A stretch of DNA of 64,000 nucleotides from Comamonas odontotermitis (GCF_020080045.1 NZ_CP083451.1:4017001-4081000); one strand, 5' to 3'; positions 9,461 through 19,426 are shown, numbered from the stretch's first letter. Numbers and translations are program-made. The notes: generated from the letters alone by a model not told the origin.

Positions 9461-11257
9461 ATGATCCGGATCGCAGAACTCAAACTCCCCCTCGCGGCGG
9501 TGCCCTACCACCCCGAGAACCACACCGAATTCCCTCCCACGGAAAAGCTCACGCAGCTGGCGAGCGAGCGCCTGGGAATTCCCGCCCAGGCCATTGCCAG
9601 CCTGCATGTGCACAAGCGCAGCTTTGACGCCCGCAAATCTGCACTGCTGGCGGTCTACATCGTCGATGTCACGCTGACCGATGAAGCTCTGCAGGCGCAG
9701 TTGCTGGCCCGCTTTGCAGACGATTCGCACGTGAACCCCACACCCGACATGGCCTGGAAGCCGGTGGGCCAGGCGCCCACCAGTCTGGCAGAGCGCCCGG
9801 TAGTGGTCGGCTTTGGCCCCTGCGGCATCTTTGCCGCCCTGGTGCTGGCGCAGATGGGATTCAAGCCCATCGTGCTGGAGCGCGGCAAGCAGGTGCGCGA
9901 GCGCACCAAGGACACCTGGGGCCTGTGGCGCAAGCGCGAGCTGACGCCCGAATCAAACGTACAGTTTGGCGAAGGCGGTGCTGGCACCTTCTCGGACGGC
10001 AAGCTCTACAGCCAGATCAAGGACCCGCGCCACCTGGGCCGCAAGGTGATGACGGAGTTCGTCGAACACGGCGCGCCGCCCGAAATTTTGTACGCCGCCC
10101 ATCCGCACATCGGCACCTTCAAGCTGGTGAAGGTGGTGGAAGGCATCCGCGAGGAAATCATCCGCCTGGGCGGTGAAATCCGCTTTGAACAGCGTGTGAC
10201 CGATGTGGTGATTGATGCTGCCCCCCATGGCGAAGACGTACAGCGACAGCTCACTGCCCTGCAGGTGCTGAACCAGGCCACTGGCAAGAGCTACACCCTG
10301 CCCGCCCGCCATGCCGTGATGGCGCTGGGCCACAGCTCGCGCGACACGTTCGCCATGTTCTATGAGCGCGGCGTGGCCATGGAAGCCAAACCCTTCTCGG
10401 TGGGCTTTCGCATCGAACACCCGCAAAGCGTGATCGACCGCGCGCGCTGGGGCAGGGATGCCGGCCACCCGCTGCTGGGCGCTGCCGACTACAAGCTGGT
10501 GCACCATGCCAAGAACGGTCGCGCCGTCTACAGTTTCTGCATGTGCCCCGGTGGCACCGTGGTGGCCGCCACCAGCGAACCGGAGCGCGTGGTCACCAAT
10601 GGCATGAGCCAGTACTCGCGCGCCGAGCGCAATGCCAACGCCGGCATGGTCTGCGCCATCACCCCGGAAGACTACCCGCAGGACGCCGAAAGCTTTGCCT
10701 GGGCCTTTGGCGGCAAGACCTATGGCGTGGAAGAGCTACAAAAAGGAGAGCATCACCCGCTCTCCGGCATTGTGCTGCAGCGCCAATTGGAATCCAGGGC
10801 CTATGTGCTGGGGGGCAGCAACTACAGTGCGCCCGGCCAGCTGGTGGGTGACTTCGTCACAGGCCATCCATCCACGGAGTTCGGCGCCGTGCAACCTTCG
10901 TACAAGCCCGGCATCAGCCTGGGCGACCTGCACCAGGCCTTGCCAGGCTATGCCATCGAAGCCATGCGCGAAGCCCTGCCTGCGTTCGGCAAGAAAATCC
11001 GTGGCTACGACATGGCAGACGCCGTGCTGACCGGCGTGGAAACGCGCACTTCCTCCCCCGTCAAGATTGGCCGGGGAGCAGATTTTCAGAGCGACAACAC
11101 GCGCGGCCTCTATCCGGCCGGAGAGGGCGCCAGCTATGCGGGCGGCATTCTGTCAGCTGGCGTAGATGGCATCAAGGTCGGCGAGGCTGTGGCCTGCGAC
11201 ATTCTGGGCCTGCCCGTGCCTTCATCGGGCGCGCGCGGCTCGGGCGGGGCTCTGTAA
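9461..11257 (+). CDS. FAD-dependent dehydrogenase of the COG2509 type
   Basis: 598 residues. Residues 1-100 form a small N-terminal domain that begins MIRIAELKLPL. A dinucleotide-binding fold starts near residue 108 (VVVGFGPCGIFAAL), followed by FGEGGAGTFSDGKL, a conserved motif of this uncharacterised flavoprotein family, and a C-terminal FAD-contact stretch (YPAGEGASYAGGILSAGVDG). No membrane segment. The substrate is unknown. The gene stands alone. A CCCCGG/CCGGGG hairpin lies 46 bases after the stop but lacks a T run. Confidence 0.85.
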   Translation: MIRIAELKLPLAAVPYHPENHTEFPPTEKLTQLASERLGIPAQAIASLHVHKRSFDARKSALLAVYIVDVTLTDEALQAQLLARFADDSHVNPTPDMAWKPVGQAPTSLAERPVVVGFGPCGIFAALVLAQMGFKPIVLERGKQVRERTKDTWGLWRKRELTPESNVQFGEGGAGTFSDGKLYSQIKDPRHLGRKVMTEFVEHGAPPEILYAAHPHIGTFKLVKVVEGIREEIIRLGGEIRFEQRVTDVVIDAAPHGEDVQRQLTALQVLNQATGKSYTLPARHAVMALGHSSRDTFAMFYERGVAMEAKPFSVGFRIEHPQSVIDRARWGRDAGHPLLGAADYKLVHHAKNGRAVYSFCMCPGGTVVAATSEPERVVTNGMSQYSRAERNANAGMVCAITPEDYPQDAESFAWAFGGKTYGVEELQKGEHHPLSGIVLQRQLESRAYVLGGSNYSAPGQLVGDFVTGHPSTEFGAVQPSYKPGISLGDLHQALPGYAIEAMREALPAFGKKIRGYDMADAVLTGVETRTSSPVKIGRGADFQSDNTRGLYPAGEGASYAGGILSAGVDGIKVGEAVACDILGLPVPSSGARGSGGAL

Positions 11258-12070
11258 AAACAGCTGCGGCATCACGCCAACTACAGCGGCCTGGCCGCGC
11301 GACCCCGGTGCAATGCCGGGGCGCCGTAGCGTGCCCCATATGCCTGCATCTCCACGCGCGGTTCCATGTGCCACGCACATGAAGCCGACTTTCTTGGCTT
11401 GTTTTTAGAGCCGCCAACACAACCCAACAAATCATAGATTTGCGGTTGGGACGAGGCGCCGGGCCACGTCAGGCCGTGCCGCGTCAGGCCGGGCCACGTC
11501 AGGCGAGGCTGCAGGCAGTACAAAGGTACAACAAGGCTTGGCGCCCCCGGCTAGGCGCCCCCGGCTGGGCGCCCCCGACAAAGCAACAACATATCAAGGG
11601 TTGTGTTGGCGGCTCTTATTGGCGGGAGCCCGTCCGCGCCTTTCATGGCAGCCTACTTCAGATGGTCAGGCGGCACATCTACGGGACCTTAGATCTACTG
11701 GCCGCAGCGGCTACAAGCACAAGAACCGAGCTTGGCCAGTGGTGACGATCAGCTCGGCCAAGCACATCAGACCCACCTGCGGATAGTCCAGATTTTTACC
11801 GCTTCCACCTGCAGTTTGGCATGAAGGCGCAAGGCCAAGTCTCGCCCCCCAGTCCATGCAATCACCCAACCCGGAAAGGCAGATCTATACACCTGAAATG
11901 TGAATAAATTTAGGCATCTAGCACAAAATTAAATTTATGTTTTTATATTTCTTGATCAAATAACTCTATCGGAAATAGTTGAATTGTGTGTGAATGTACA
12001 CTCAATGTGAGTGATCACCAGCGTCCAACTCAAGTCACATACCTGTTCCAACTGCTTTAGTGAGAGTAAA
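11258..12070. other. long gene-poor region with repeats
   Basis: About 810 bases without a supported gene. It holds a CCCCGG/CCGGGG hairpin (11303-11321), the inverted-repeat element at 11407-11616, and an AT-rich stretch (11880-12010) that probably carries the promoter of the following surface protein. Short open frames here are produced by the GC-rich tandem repeats and have no ribosome sites. Confidence 0.6.
11407..11616. repeat. 210-bp element bounded by perfect 19-bp inverted repeats
   Basis: The ends are AGAGCCGCCAACACAACCC (11407-11425) and its exact reverse complement (11598-11616). Inside are a hairpin (CCCAAC-AAATC/GATTTG-TTGGG, 11422-11450), about three tandem copies of a GCCACGTCAGGC unit (11461-11505) and three copies of GGCGCCCCCGGCT (11541-11577). 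No coding frame and no clear target duplication. It could be a miniature non-autonomous element or a large structured RNA. Confidence 0.6.
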
Positions 12071-13714
12071 TTGAACAAATTTATAAAATCTAAATTACTT
12101 TATCTAATTGCCACGATAGTGACAATTTTAGGAATGGCAGGTGCACCAGCCCAAGCCGCACTGGTCAACTTCTACAGTGCGACTGGCAAGCTGGGGCTAT
12201 CGGTTGACGGTTGTGGTACGTTAGCCAATGAATGCAATATCCGCGTCAACAAGCCCAGCGCAACCTCCACCGTCAAGATTGCGTTCTTGATGACGGCCGC
12301 CAGCCCCGGAGCTACCTTGGCTGACAACAGCATTTCTCTGGCAGGACAGCCCATTGCCTGGACAGAAAATGTTCTGAGCAACGTGATTGGCATACGCAAC
12401 TACCGTGCAGACGTCACTTCTGTCGTCAAACCCATCATTGATGGCGCAGCGGTGGGCCTGTCCAACATCGTTGTCAATGAGTCGGTTGCGACGAGCGGGC
12501 AAGTGGACGGCAGTGTGCTTGTTGTGGTGTTTGATGATCCGAGCCAGACCAAGGACTCAAGCGTTCTGTTGAACTTCGGGGCACAGTCCTCGGCCGGCGA
12601 TACCTTCAACGTGACACTGGCAAGTCCCATTGACCCAGCCGTGCCGGGTGCCCAATTGGATATGGGGTTGGGAATTTCTTTCGGTTATCAGGAAAATTCC
12701 ACCAACCAGAACAGCATGGTTCAAATCAATGGCCAGACCCTCACCTCTTCTGCTGGAGGTGATGATGATGGCGAGCATGCCAATGGCGCACTGCTCACGG
12801 TGGGCGGAATCGGCGACAGCAATGACAATCCTGCAGACCCGCTTGCATTGGCAACAAACGCGCGGTCAGACGATGAGCTGTATTCGTTGCTGCCATTCCT
12901 GACCTCCAGCACAACAGCCATCTCCACCTATACCGTCAACGCGTCCTCGGACGACAACATCTTCTTTGCCTACTTCCAAAGCTCGACCCCGGCGATCATT
13001 GGTTCGGGCATTCTGCTGAGCCAACTGGTGGACACCCATACGGTGGGTGCTACCCATGATGTGCAAGCCGTCATCACCGACACCAATGGCGTCCCACAAC
13101 CCAATATCAGTGTCACTTTCACGGTCACCACCGGCCCCAATGCAGGCCAAACCTTTACGGCCAATACCGACGCCAATGGGAAAGCCAACTTCAGCTACCC
13201 GGGAACCGGTGGTGTAGGCAGCGACGCTATCGAGGCATCTTTTGTTTCTTCCAACAATACGATTACCTCCAACGTGCTGAATGTCACCTGGACCGCTCCA
13301 GTGCTGCAGATTGCTCTGAGCCAGACCGTGGACACGCACCCCGTGGGAACTTCACATGAGGTACAAGCCGTCATTACCGATGAAAATGGCGCACCACAAC
13401 CCAACGTCAGCGTCACCTTCACGGTCACCTCCGGCCCCAATGCAGGCCAAACCTTTACGGCCAATACCGACGCCAATGGGAATGCCAACTTCAGCTACCC
13501 GGGAACCGGTGGTGTAGGCAGCGACGCTATCGAGGCATCTTTTGTTTCTTCCAACAATACGATTACCTCCAACGTGCTGAATGTCTCCTGGACTGCTCCG
13601 GTGATCAAAACACCAGCACCGGTTCCAGGCTTAGGAGGCTTTGCGCTGCTGTTTACGGCTCTCCTCTTGGGTTTTGTGGGCGCATTGATGAGCCGCCGCA
13701 ATCCCGCACGGTAA
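12071..13714 (+). CDS. secreted Ig-like repeat protein with C-terminal sorting tail
   Basis: About 547 residues from a TTG start at 12071, chosen because it gives a textbook signal peptide (basic n-region, hydrophobic core, GAPAQA cleavage); a GTG at 12011 would add 20 residues, and neither start has a strong ribosome site. Middle part: unrecognised extracellular domain with a DDDGEHANG acidic loop. C-terminal half: two tandem ~100-residue Ig-like (Big-1/invasin type) repeats, each with SVTFTVTSGPNAGQTF. The end is a Pro linker (TPAPVPGLGG), a hydrophobic segment and RR, like an IPTL/PEP-CTERM tail. Likely a surface-anchored adhesin-like protein; function not shown. Confidence 0.75.
   Translation: MNKFIKSKLLYLIATIVTILGMAGAPAQAALVNFYSATGKLGLSVDGCGTLANECNIRVNKPSATSTVKIAFLMTAASPGATLADNSISLAGQPIAWTENVLSNVIGIRNYRADVTSVVKPIIDGAAVGLSNIVVNESVATSGQVDGSVLVVVFDDPSQTKDSSVLLNFGAQSSAGDTFNVTLASPIDPAVPGAQLDMGLGISFGYQENSTNQNSMVQINGQTLTSSAGGDDDGEHANGALLTVGGIGDSNDNPADPLALATNARSDDELYSLLPFLTSSTTAISTYTVNASSDDNIFFAYFQSSTPAIIGSGILLSQLVDTHTVGATHDVQAVITDTNGVPQPNISVTFTVTTGPNAGQTFTANTDANGKANFSYPGTGGVGSDAIEASFVSSNNTITSNVLNVTWTAPVLQIALSQTVDTHPVGTSHEVQAVITDENGAPQPNVSVTFTVTSGPNAGQTFTANTDANGNANFSYPGTGGVGSDAIEASFVSSNNTITSNVLNVSWTAPVIKTPAPVPGLGGFALLFTALLLGFVGALMSRRNPAR
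13131..13585 (+). repeat. 155-bp near-identical direct repeat inside the Ig-like gene
   Basis: 13131-13285 and 13431-13585 are identical but for one base, with a period of 300 bp. The flanking parts of each 300-bp unit are more diverged. This points to a recent duplication or gene conversion of the Ig-like domain. Confidence 0.9.
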
Positions 13715-13780
13715 AAGCGCAGCCGACATTCAATGACACAACTCTCTTCGAGAGAAATCTTATAGAGATTTAAAAAAATG

Positions 13781-13808
13781 AAAAATGCCACCTTCGGGTG
13801 GCATTTTT
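13781..13808. terminator. bidirectional terminator
   Basis: AAAAATGCCACC, a TTCG loop and GGTGGCATTTTT form a perfect symmetrical hairpin with A and T tails. It ends the Ig-like protein gene. Confidence 0.9.
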
Positions 13809-13998
13809 ATTGAACGGTACGCGCTTGCATGTTTCGGATTTTCGAGTTATTAATCTCGCGCAAATAGGCTTAAAAATTCCTTAAGAATGCCGCTTTTTAC
13901 ACCATCGCAGCCTTTGCACCACAAGTGATGAACATTCTTCGCAGGCCCATCCTACAATTTTGGATTGTTCTGACTGAAGATATTGCTGAAGGTTTTTC

Positions 13999-14556
13999 AT
14001 GGCTGGCTCCATCCTCCGCACGTTGAATTCCTGCCTGGGCACAGCGCTTGTGTGTGCGCTCTCCAATATGGCTTGTGCCGCCGATATAGACAGCCTGGGC
14101 AGCGGCAGTGGCTCGGCACTATCTGGGTGGTCATTCGGCTACGCCCCTTATACCTACCACTTTTCGGACGCCAAAAAAGAGCACGATTACGAACCCGATG
14201 ACGAGAAGCACAAATATGTGTGGCTGGTCAATGCAGAAAAACAGCTTGATGAACGCCAAGTAGCTGGTTTTGCGTATTTCAGCAACTCATTTGGCCAGCC
14301 CAGCCAATATGCCTATTACGGCTGGCAGTTCAGGCCCCTGTCTGGCACGCCACAGCTGTTTTTCAAACTCACCGGTGGCGTAATCCACGGCTACAAATAC
14401 CCATACCATAAGAAGATTCCGCTCAACAACAAGAACGGTTGGGGCCTTACTGCCATTCCTGCGCTGGGCTGGAACTTTGACGAGCACTGGGGCGCCCAGC
14501 TCAATCTGTTGGGCAAATCAGCGCTGATGTTTCAGCTGAACTACTCAATCCGTTGA
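13999..14556 (+). CDS. small outer-membrane-type protein (PagP-like/'glycerol-3-phosphate transporter' label)
   Basis: 185 residues with a signal peptide ending near MACAA (residue ~28). The mature protein alternates aromatic and polar residues as in an eight-strand beta-barrel, with the family stretch FSNSFGQPSQYAYYGWQF and a C-terminal strand ending in QLNYSIR. Relatives in Burkholderia and Ralstonia are often labelled sn-glycerol-3-phosphate transporter, which the sequence does not support; a resemblance to PagP-like barrels is more plausible. Followed by a terminator and a convergent gene. Confidence 0.6.
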   Translation: MAGSILRTLNSCLGTALVCALSNMACAADIDSLGSGSGSALSGWSFGYAPYTYHFSDAKKEHDYEPDDEKHKYVWLVNAEKQLDERQVAGFAYFSNSFGQPSQYAYYGWQFRPLSGTPQLFFKLTGGVIHGYKYPYHKKIPLNNKNGWGLTAIPALGWNFDEHWGAQLNLLGKSALMFQLNYSIR

Positions 14557-14583
14557 TCGCCACCAGTCGGCGCTCCCCAAGCA

Positions 14584-14603
14584 AAAGCGCCGCGAGGCGC
14601 TTT
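14584..14603. terminator. hairpin terminator between convergent genes
   Basis: AAAGCGCC and GGCGCTTT pair around a GCGA loop. It follows the barrel-protein gene and lies beyond the 3' end of the facing lipoprotein gene. Confidence 0.7.
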
Positions 14604-14632
14604 CTGCATGAAGGGCTGCCTCAGCAGGATAT

Positions 14633-14998
14633 TCAACGCCGCTCCCAATGTCCGCCACGGGCCTGCCAGCCGCGCGGGCCACGCACCCATTCGCGGGGCA
14701 CCCAACGGTCACCACGGTGCGGCGGCGTGGCCCAGCGCCCCTGGCGCCAAACATAGCGGCCTCCGCTCCAATCCCAGAAGCCGCCAATCCAGATCTGCGC
14801 CGCTACCGGCGCCACGGCAACCGGTGCCGGCTCATACTGTACGGGCGGAGGCGCTTCGGGTGACACCACCACGGCCCCGGCATTGCCGTAGTAGTACGGG
14901 TCGGCAGGTGCCACGACACAACCGGTCATCAGCGCGGCGACCGCCAAGGCCCCTGCGCAGAGCACCGCAGGGCGCCAGGAATGGGGGGTGGGGGACAT
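14633..14998 (-). CDS. YXWGXW-type lipoprotein
   Basis: 121 residues. Signal peptide with lipobox LMTGC (Cys ~27). The mature part has a Pro/Val linker and then several aromatic repeats of the kind IWIGGFWDWSGGRYVW, WVPREWVRG and GGHWERR, which is the YXWGXW repeat family of short Gram-negative lipoproteins. Function is unknown. Monocistronic. Confidence 0.75.
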   Translation of the reverse strand: MSPTPHSWRPAVLCAGALAVAALMTGCVVAPADPYYYGNAGAVVVSPEAPPPVQYEPAPVAVAPVAAQIWIGGFWDWSGGRYVWRQGRWATPPHRGDRWVPREWVRGPRGWQARGGHWERR

Positions 14999-15165
14999 GG
15001 TACATCTCCAGTCATTGCGATGGGCCTATTACAGAAAACACGCCTTAACGCTGCGTGAGCCGTGCGTAAACCGCTGGTAAAAGGCAGGCCCGCGCGGATC
15101 TGCGCCAATAACCCACACCGACCTCAAGCACGCCAACACATCCGGCGCGGGCAGCCGATAACCAT

Positions 15166-15194
15166 AAAAAAAGCACTGCCGAAGCAGTGCTTTT
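15166..15194 (-). terminator. terminator of htpX
   Basis: GCACTGC and GCAGTGC pair around a four-base loop; on the minus strand seven T follow. It lies 20 bases beyond the htpX stop. Confidence 0.85.
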
Positions 15195-15214
15195 GAGAAA
15201 GGGCTGGCGGCCTG

Positions 15215-16093
15215 TTATTGCGCCTGGCTGTTTTGCAGTGCGGCAACGCGCTCTTCGATGGGCGGGTGCGAGCTGAACAGCTTGCCCAAACCGCCGGTAA
15301 TGCCCATGGCCTGCATGCTCTGGGGCAGTACACCGGGCTGCATGCCGCCCAGGCGGTACAGCGCATTGATCATCGGCTGCTTGCGGCCCATCAGTTTGGC
15401 AGCGCCGGCATCTGCACGGAATTCACGCTGGCGCGAGAACCAGGCCACGATGATGGCTGCGAGGAAGCCGAACACGATATCCAGCACGATGGTGGTGATC
15501 ATGTAGCCAATGCCGGGGCCGGAGCTTTCTTCGTCGTTGCGGCGCAGGAAGGAATCGACCGCATAGCCGATGACACGCGAGAGGAAGACGACGAAGGTGT
15601 TCATCACACCCTGGATCAGCGCCATGGTCACCATGTCACCGTTGGCGACGTGGGCCACCTCGTGGCCGATCACGGCCTCGATTTCCTCGCGCGTCATGCC
15701 CTGCAGCAATCCGGTGGACACCGCGACCAGCGCCGAGTTCTTGAACGCGCCCGTGGCAAAGGCATTGGGCTCGCCTTCGTAGATACCGACCTCAGGCATG
15801 TTGATGCCTGCGGAGTCGGAAAAACGACGCACGGTTTCCACGATCCAGGCTTCGTCCGCATTGGCAGGCTGGTTGATGATCTTGACGCCCATGCTCATCT
15901 TGGCAATGGGCTTGCTCATCAGCAGCGAGATGATGGCGCCGCCAAAGCCCATGATGAAGGCAAAGCCAAGCAGAGCGCCCAGGTTCAGGCCATTGGATGT
16001 GAGATAGCGGTTGACGCCCAGCAGGCTGGCGACAATGCCCAGCACCACCACGACAGCGACGTTGGTCAGCAAGAACAGAAAAATTCGTTTCAT
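15215..16093 (-). CDS. htpX: membrane metalloprotease HtpX
   Basis: 292 residues from the ATG at 16093, with GGAG about 9 bases upstream. Inner-membrane zinc protease for quality control of damaged membrane proteins, usually induced by envelope or heat stress. Two N-terminal membrane segments (residues 4-55), zinc motif HEVAH within [14 protein letters not shown], further membrane segments near 155-210, and the third ligand region [17 protein letters not shown]. Length is normal. Monocistronic. Confidence 0.95.
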   Translation of the reverse strand: MKRIFLFLLTNVAVVVVLGIVASLLGVNRYLTSNGLNLGALLGFAFIMGFGGAIISLLMSKPIAKMSMGVKIINQPANADEAWIVETVRRFSDSAGINMPEVGIYEGEPNAFATGAFKNSALVAVSTGLLQGMTREEIEAVIGHEVAHVANGDMVTMALIQGVMNTFVVFLSRVIGYAVDSFLRRNDEESSGPGIGYMITTIVLDIVFGFLAAIIVAWFSRQREFRADAGAAKLMGRKQPMINALYRLGGMQPGVLPQSMQAMGITGGLGKLFSSHPPIEERVAALQNSQAQ

Positions 16094-16198
16094 TGAGGGG
16101 TTTCTCCAATAAGGGGAACGCATTGATCGCTAATTGAGGCAAAGTTTCGGTAATTCAAGGCCTTACCTGCCTTTTTCTGGCATCGACTGGTGTTGTTA

Positions 16199-17017
16199 TC
16201 AAGGTTTTGGCAGTCGTGCCGCGCGAAATACGCAAGAGTCATCGTAGAAGGAAAAGTTCTCGTTTTCCTGGCTCCACCCTGGAACACCCAACACTGGCAG
16301 TGGTGTAAATGGTTTGGTCGCGAGCGGCGCTGCGTCCAGGGCTTGTGCGATGGCTGTATCGATATTGTCCCCCAAGCGCGCAGCGAATGGGTGGCAAAAA
16401 ACATGCGCGGTGATCGGTTTTCTCGGCTGGACGAGTTTCTCGAGCAGCGCGTGGCCCGTCAGAATCAGTTGCGCATCGGACCACAAGGGCCGAAGGTCGA
16501 CGAAAAGACGCTGCCACTCGCGCGCCCGCAGCGCCTGCCACAGCGGCTCGGGGGCCAGCAACACTGCCCCGTTTTCGTCGAACAACGTAAGCGCGTCGCG
16601 CAATGCGCCACGCTGCGCGCCCACACCCTGCAATGCAATGGCCTGCGCCTGCCAGGCATTGAGCCGCGCCTTGGTGCGCGGAAAACGGTGCCAGACAAGG
16701 CCGTTGAGCGCATCGTGCAGATGCTCGCGCGTGGGCACACAGCCGGTGCGGGCGATGAAGGCTTCATAGGCCTCACCTTCTGGCAGGTCGGTCTGCGGTA
16801 CAAAGCGCAGCTCGCAGCCTCCCAGCTGATTGAGCACGTCCGCCACCCGGTTTTCCGGGTTTGCGGACAGCATTTGCACTCGCGAGACCAGGCCACGGTA
16901 TGGCGCCAGCCAGGGAGCGCTCCAGTCCAGGGCCGACCAGAGGGATTGGGCTGCCGAAGTCAAAGCGCTGAGGCAAAACAGGCCGCCAAAGCATGGCTGG
17001 CTAGCGCGAAAACTCAT
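16199..17017 (-). CDS. DUF3025 protein
   Basis: 272 residues, no signal peptide or membrane segment. The run VWHRFPRTKARLNAWQ near the middle and FCHPFAARLGDNIDT near the end fit DUF3025, a family of unknown function. It starts 18 bases after the pyrC stop, so it is very probably the second gene of a pyrC operon. A link to pyrimidine metabolism is only suggested by position. Confidence 0.75.
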   Translation of the reverse strand: MSFRASQPCFGGLFCLSALTSAAQSLWSALDWSAPWLAPYRGLVSRVQMLSANPENRVADVLNQLGGCELRFVPQTDLPEGEAYEAFIARTGCVPTREHLHDALNGLVWHRFPRTKARLNAWQAQAIALQGVGAQRGALRDALTLFDENGAVLLAPEPLWQALRAREWQRLFVDLRPLWSDAQLILTGHALLEKLVQPRKPITAHVFCHPFAARLGDNIDTAIAQALDAAPLATKPFTPLPVLGVPGWSQENENFSFYDDSCVFRAARLPKP

Positions 17018-17035
17018 CTTTCAATAGCAACTATC

Positions 17036-18079
17036 TCAGGCAGCCACCAGCTTCCAAGGCAGGGCTTCACCAGAACGCAGGGGCTTGAGTTCTGTCTCGC
17101 CAAACGCGAAGGCTTCCGGCGGCGTCCAGCTCTGGCGTGCCAGGGTGATGCGATCCGTGTTGCGCGGCAGGTTGTAGAAATCAGGGCCGTGAAAGCTGGC
17201 AAAGCCTTCAAGCTTGTCCAGCGCACCCGCATTGTCAAACACCTCAGCGTACATCTCGATGGCTGCGTGCGCGGTGTAGCAACCTGCGCAACCAGTGGCT
17301 GCCTCCTTCAACTGCGCAGCATGCGGGGCACTGTCGGTACCCAGGAAAAACTTCGGACTGCCACTGGTGGCCGCCTTGACGAGCGCCTGGCGGTGCACCT
17401 CGCGCTTCAAGACCGGAAGGCAGTAGTAGTGCGGGCGGATGCCACCGGTGAAGATGGCGTTGCGGTTGTAGAGCAGGTGCTGTGCGGTGATGGTGGCGGC
17501 GGTATGGCTGTCGCTGTCTTCCACATACTGCGCGGCTTCCTGGGTGGTGATGTGTTCGAAGACGATTTTCAGCTCCGGGAAATCACGGCGCAGCGGAATC
17601 ATGTGTTGGTCGATGAAGGCGGCTTCGCGGTCGAACAGATCGATGTCGCTGCTGGTGACTTCACCGTGCACGAGCAGCAGCATGCCTGCGCGCTGCATGG
17701 CCTCGAGCGTGGGGTAGATCTTGCGAATATCGGTCACACCATGGTCGCTGTTGGTGGTGGCGCCTGCCGGGTAGAGCTTGCAGGCGACCACACCCGCTGC
17801 CTTGGCACGCACGATCTCCTCGGGCGCCAGATTGTCCGTAAGGTACAGCGTCATCAGCGGCTCGAACGACAGCCCCTGCGGCACCGCCGCCAGGATGCGC
17901 TCCCTGTAGGCCTGCGCCAGAACAGCCGTGGTGACTGGTGGCTTGAGATTGGGCATGACGATGGCACGCGCAAACTGCTGCGCCGCGTGCGGCACGGTTG
18001 TGGCCAAGGCAGCGCCGTCGCGCAAGTGGATATGCCAGTCATCTGGACGAGTGATGGAGAGGGTCTGGATCGTGCTCAT
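17036..18079 (-). CDS. pyrC: dihydroorotase
   Basis: 347 residues from the ATG at 18079; the frame is open upstream but the extension crosses into IS sequence and is not family-like. Closes carbamoyl-aspartate to dihydroorotate in pyrimidine synthesis. Zinc ligands are visible: [10 protein letters not shown] at the N-terminus, the carbamylated lysine in CKLYPAG, and VHGEVT, FEHITT and GTDSAPH. Normal class II length. An IS3 element lies only 71 bases upstream of the start codon, so little native upstream sequence remains before the IS. Confidence 0.95.
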   Translation of the reverse strand: MSTIQTLSITRPDDWHIHLRDGAALATTVPHAAQQFARAIVMPNLKPPVTTAVLAQAYRERILAAVPQGLSFEPLMTLYLTDNLAPEEIVRAKAAGVVACKLYPAGATTNSDHGVTDIRKIYPTLEAMQRAGMLLLVHGEVTSSDIDLFDREAAFIDQHMIPLRRDFPELKIVFEHITTQEAAQYVEDSDSHTAATITAQHLLYNRNAIFTGGIRPHYYCLPVLKREVHRQALVKAATSGSPKFFLGTDSAPHAAQLKEAATGCAGCYTAHAAIEMYAEVFDNAGALDKLEGFASFHGPDFYNLPRNTDRITLARQSWTPPEAFAFGETELKPLRSGEALPWKLVAA

Positions 18080-18164
18080 CACACGATTGTCGCATTGGTC
18101 ATATCTCCGTAACATGCAATCGAGAAGAGCCTCATGCCCGCCAAGGCACCTGACCCGTCCTAGA

Positions 18165-19031
18165 TTAGGTTGACACCTGGGACGGTAATTCAAGCCGGCG
18201 GATGCCGGCCAAGGACGCCCGATGCACCGCATCGGGCGTTTGCATTTTCAACGATAGATGGGGACGCTCGGTGTTGTAGATCCTCACCGACTCGCCCACC
18301 ATGCGCCGGGCCTGCTCCAGGTTGGCGGGCCGCTGCAGCAACAGCTCGCCTTTGAGGATACCGTTGACCCGCTCGGCCAGCGCGTTCTGGTAGCAGTCGT
18401 AGCCATCGGTCATTGAGCAGTACAGGCCGTGGCGCCGATGGATGCTCTGGTAGTAGCTCGAGCAGTACTGGATGCCCCGATCCGAGTGGTGCACCAAGCG
18501 CTGGTGGCTTTGGCGGGCACGCAAGGCCATCTTCAGAGCCTGGGCCATCGGCTCGGTTTGCAGGCTGTCATGCACATGCCAGCCCACGATCTTGCGCGAG
18601 TAGGCGTCGGTGACCAGGCTCAGGTAGACGAACTTGTCAGCCGTGGGCAGGTAGGTGATGTCGGCCACCCAGACCTGCTCGCTGGCCCTGGCGCACACCT
18701 GCTGCTCGCCCGCCTTGAGCAGGTTGGGATGACGACGAAGCCGGTGATGGCTGTCGGTGGTCTTGTGGTACGCCCGCCGTGCGGGCACCAGCATTCGGGC
18801 GTTGCGCAGCACATCGAACAGCGCATCGCGCCCCAGACGGATACCCGCCTGCCCCAGCGGCTCGCGCAGCACATGGTGCAACTTGCGCGTACCCAGCCTG
18901 GGCTGGCGAACCCGCCAATCGCGCACCAGCTGCACCACCGCCTCGGCCCGGCTCTCACGCCGTGCGTGGCGCCGTTGGCCCTGGTAGTACGCCTGCCGGC
19001 TCAGCCCCATGCAGCGGCAAGCCCTCGCCAC
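18165..19031 (-). CDS. IS3 transposase OrfB (DDE integrase part)
   Basis: 288 residues as an open frame, normally made as an OrfAB fusion. Catalytic residues fit the IS3 DDE pattern: [18 protein letters not shown], and [12 protein letters not shown] with about 35 residues between the last two. The frame is in the -1 phase relative to OrfA and continues upstream past its first ATG-like codon to the slippery site at 19076-19082. Confidence 0.92.
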   Translation of the reverse strand: MARACRCMGLSRQAYYQGQRRHARRESRAEAVVQLVRDWRVRQPRLGTRKLHHVLREPLGQAGIRLGRDALFDVLRNARMLVPARRAYHKTTDSHHRLRRHPNLLKAGEQQVCARASEQVWVADITYLPTADKFVYLSLVTDAYSRKIVGWHVHDSLQTEPMAQALKMALRARQSHQRLVHHSDRGIQYCSSYYQSIHRRHGLYCSMTDGYDCYQNALAERVNGILKGELLLQRPANLEQARRMVGESVRIYNTERPHLSLKMQTPDAVHRASLAGIRRLELPSQVST

Positions 19032-19033
19032 GC

Positions 19034-19426
19034 TCAGCCCTTGGACGAGCCGCTGCGCGAGGACTTGCCCGAAGGCTTTTTTACGACGCGCACTCCATAG
19101 TCCTTCTTCAGAACATCAAGCATCGCCTCGAACAGCTGGGCCTTCTCGTTGGCCTCTTTGAGCTGCACTTGCAAGGCCTTGATCTGCTGCTCGGGCGTCA
19201 GTGCTTGGGGCGTTTTGTCTGGGGGCATGGCTGCACATGATGCACCACGCCCCCAACCTTGGCGACCATGCTTGCGCAGCCATACCAGCACCGTTGATCG
19301 ACCCTGGATCCCATAGCGCGTCTGCGCTTGCTTGTATGTCAACTCGCCTTTTTCCACCTGCTCGACCACTGCCAGCTTAAAAGCCAGCGTGTAGTCCCTC
19401 TGGGTTCGCTTGGAGCCTGATTCCAT
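19034..19426 (-). CDS. IS3 transposase OrfA (DNA-binding helix-turn-helix)
   Basis: 130 residues from the ATG at 19426 (AAAGG 8 bases upstream). Starts with the helix-turn-helix KRTQRDYTLAFKLAVVEQVE and YKQAQTRYGIQG and ends with a leucine-zipper-like coil (LTPEQQIKALQVQLKEANEK) that holds the transposase multimer. Ends in a Ser/Lys-rich tail just downstream of the frameshift site. Confidence 0.9.
   Translation of the reverse strand: MESGSKRTQRDYTLAFKLAVVEQVEKGELTYKQAQTRYGIQGRSTVLVWLRKHGRQGWGRGASCAAMPPDKTPQALTPEQQIKALQVQLKEANEKAQLFEAMLDVLKKDYGVRVVKKPSGKSSRSGSSKG
19076..19082 (-). promoter_or_regulatory. programmed -1 frameshift site AAAAAAG of the IS3 element
   Basis: On the minus strand the heptamer reads A AAA AAG in the OrfA phase, the standard slippery sequence for making OrfAB. 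The same heptamer is in the same place in the second element. Confidence 0.8.

Noticed and set aside
11440-11786. Overlapping short frames in the inverted-repeat element
   Set aside because: They are translations of tandem GC-rich repeats with no start signals.
13131-13585. CRISPR-like spaced repeats
   Set aside because: Only two copies, 155 bp long, in frame inside a coding sequence; they are Ig-like domain repeats.
16190-18112. 640-codon open frame on the plus strand
   Set aside because: Opposite the DUF3025 gene and pyrC; no start signal and no recognisable domain.
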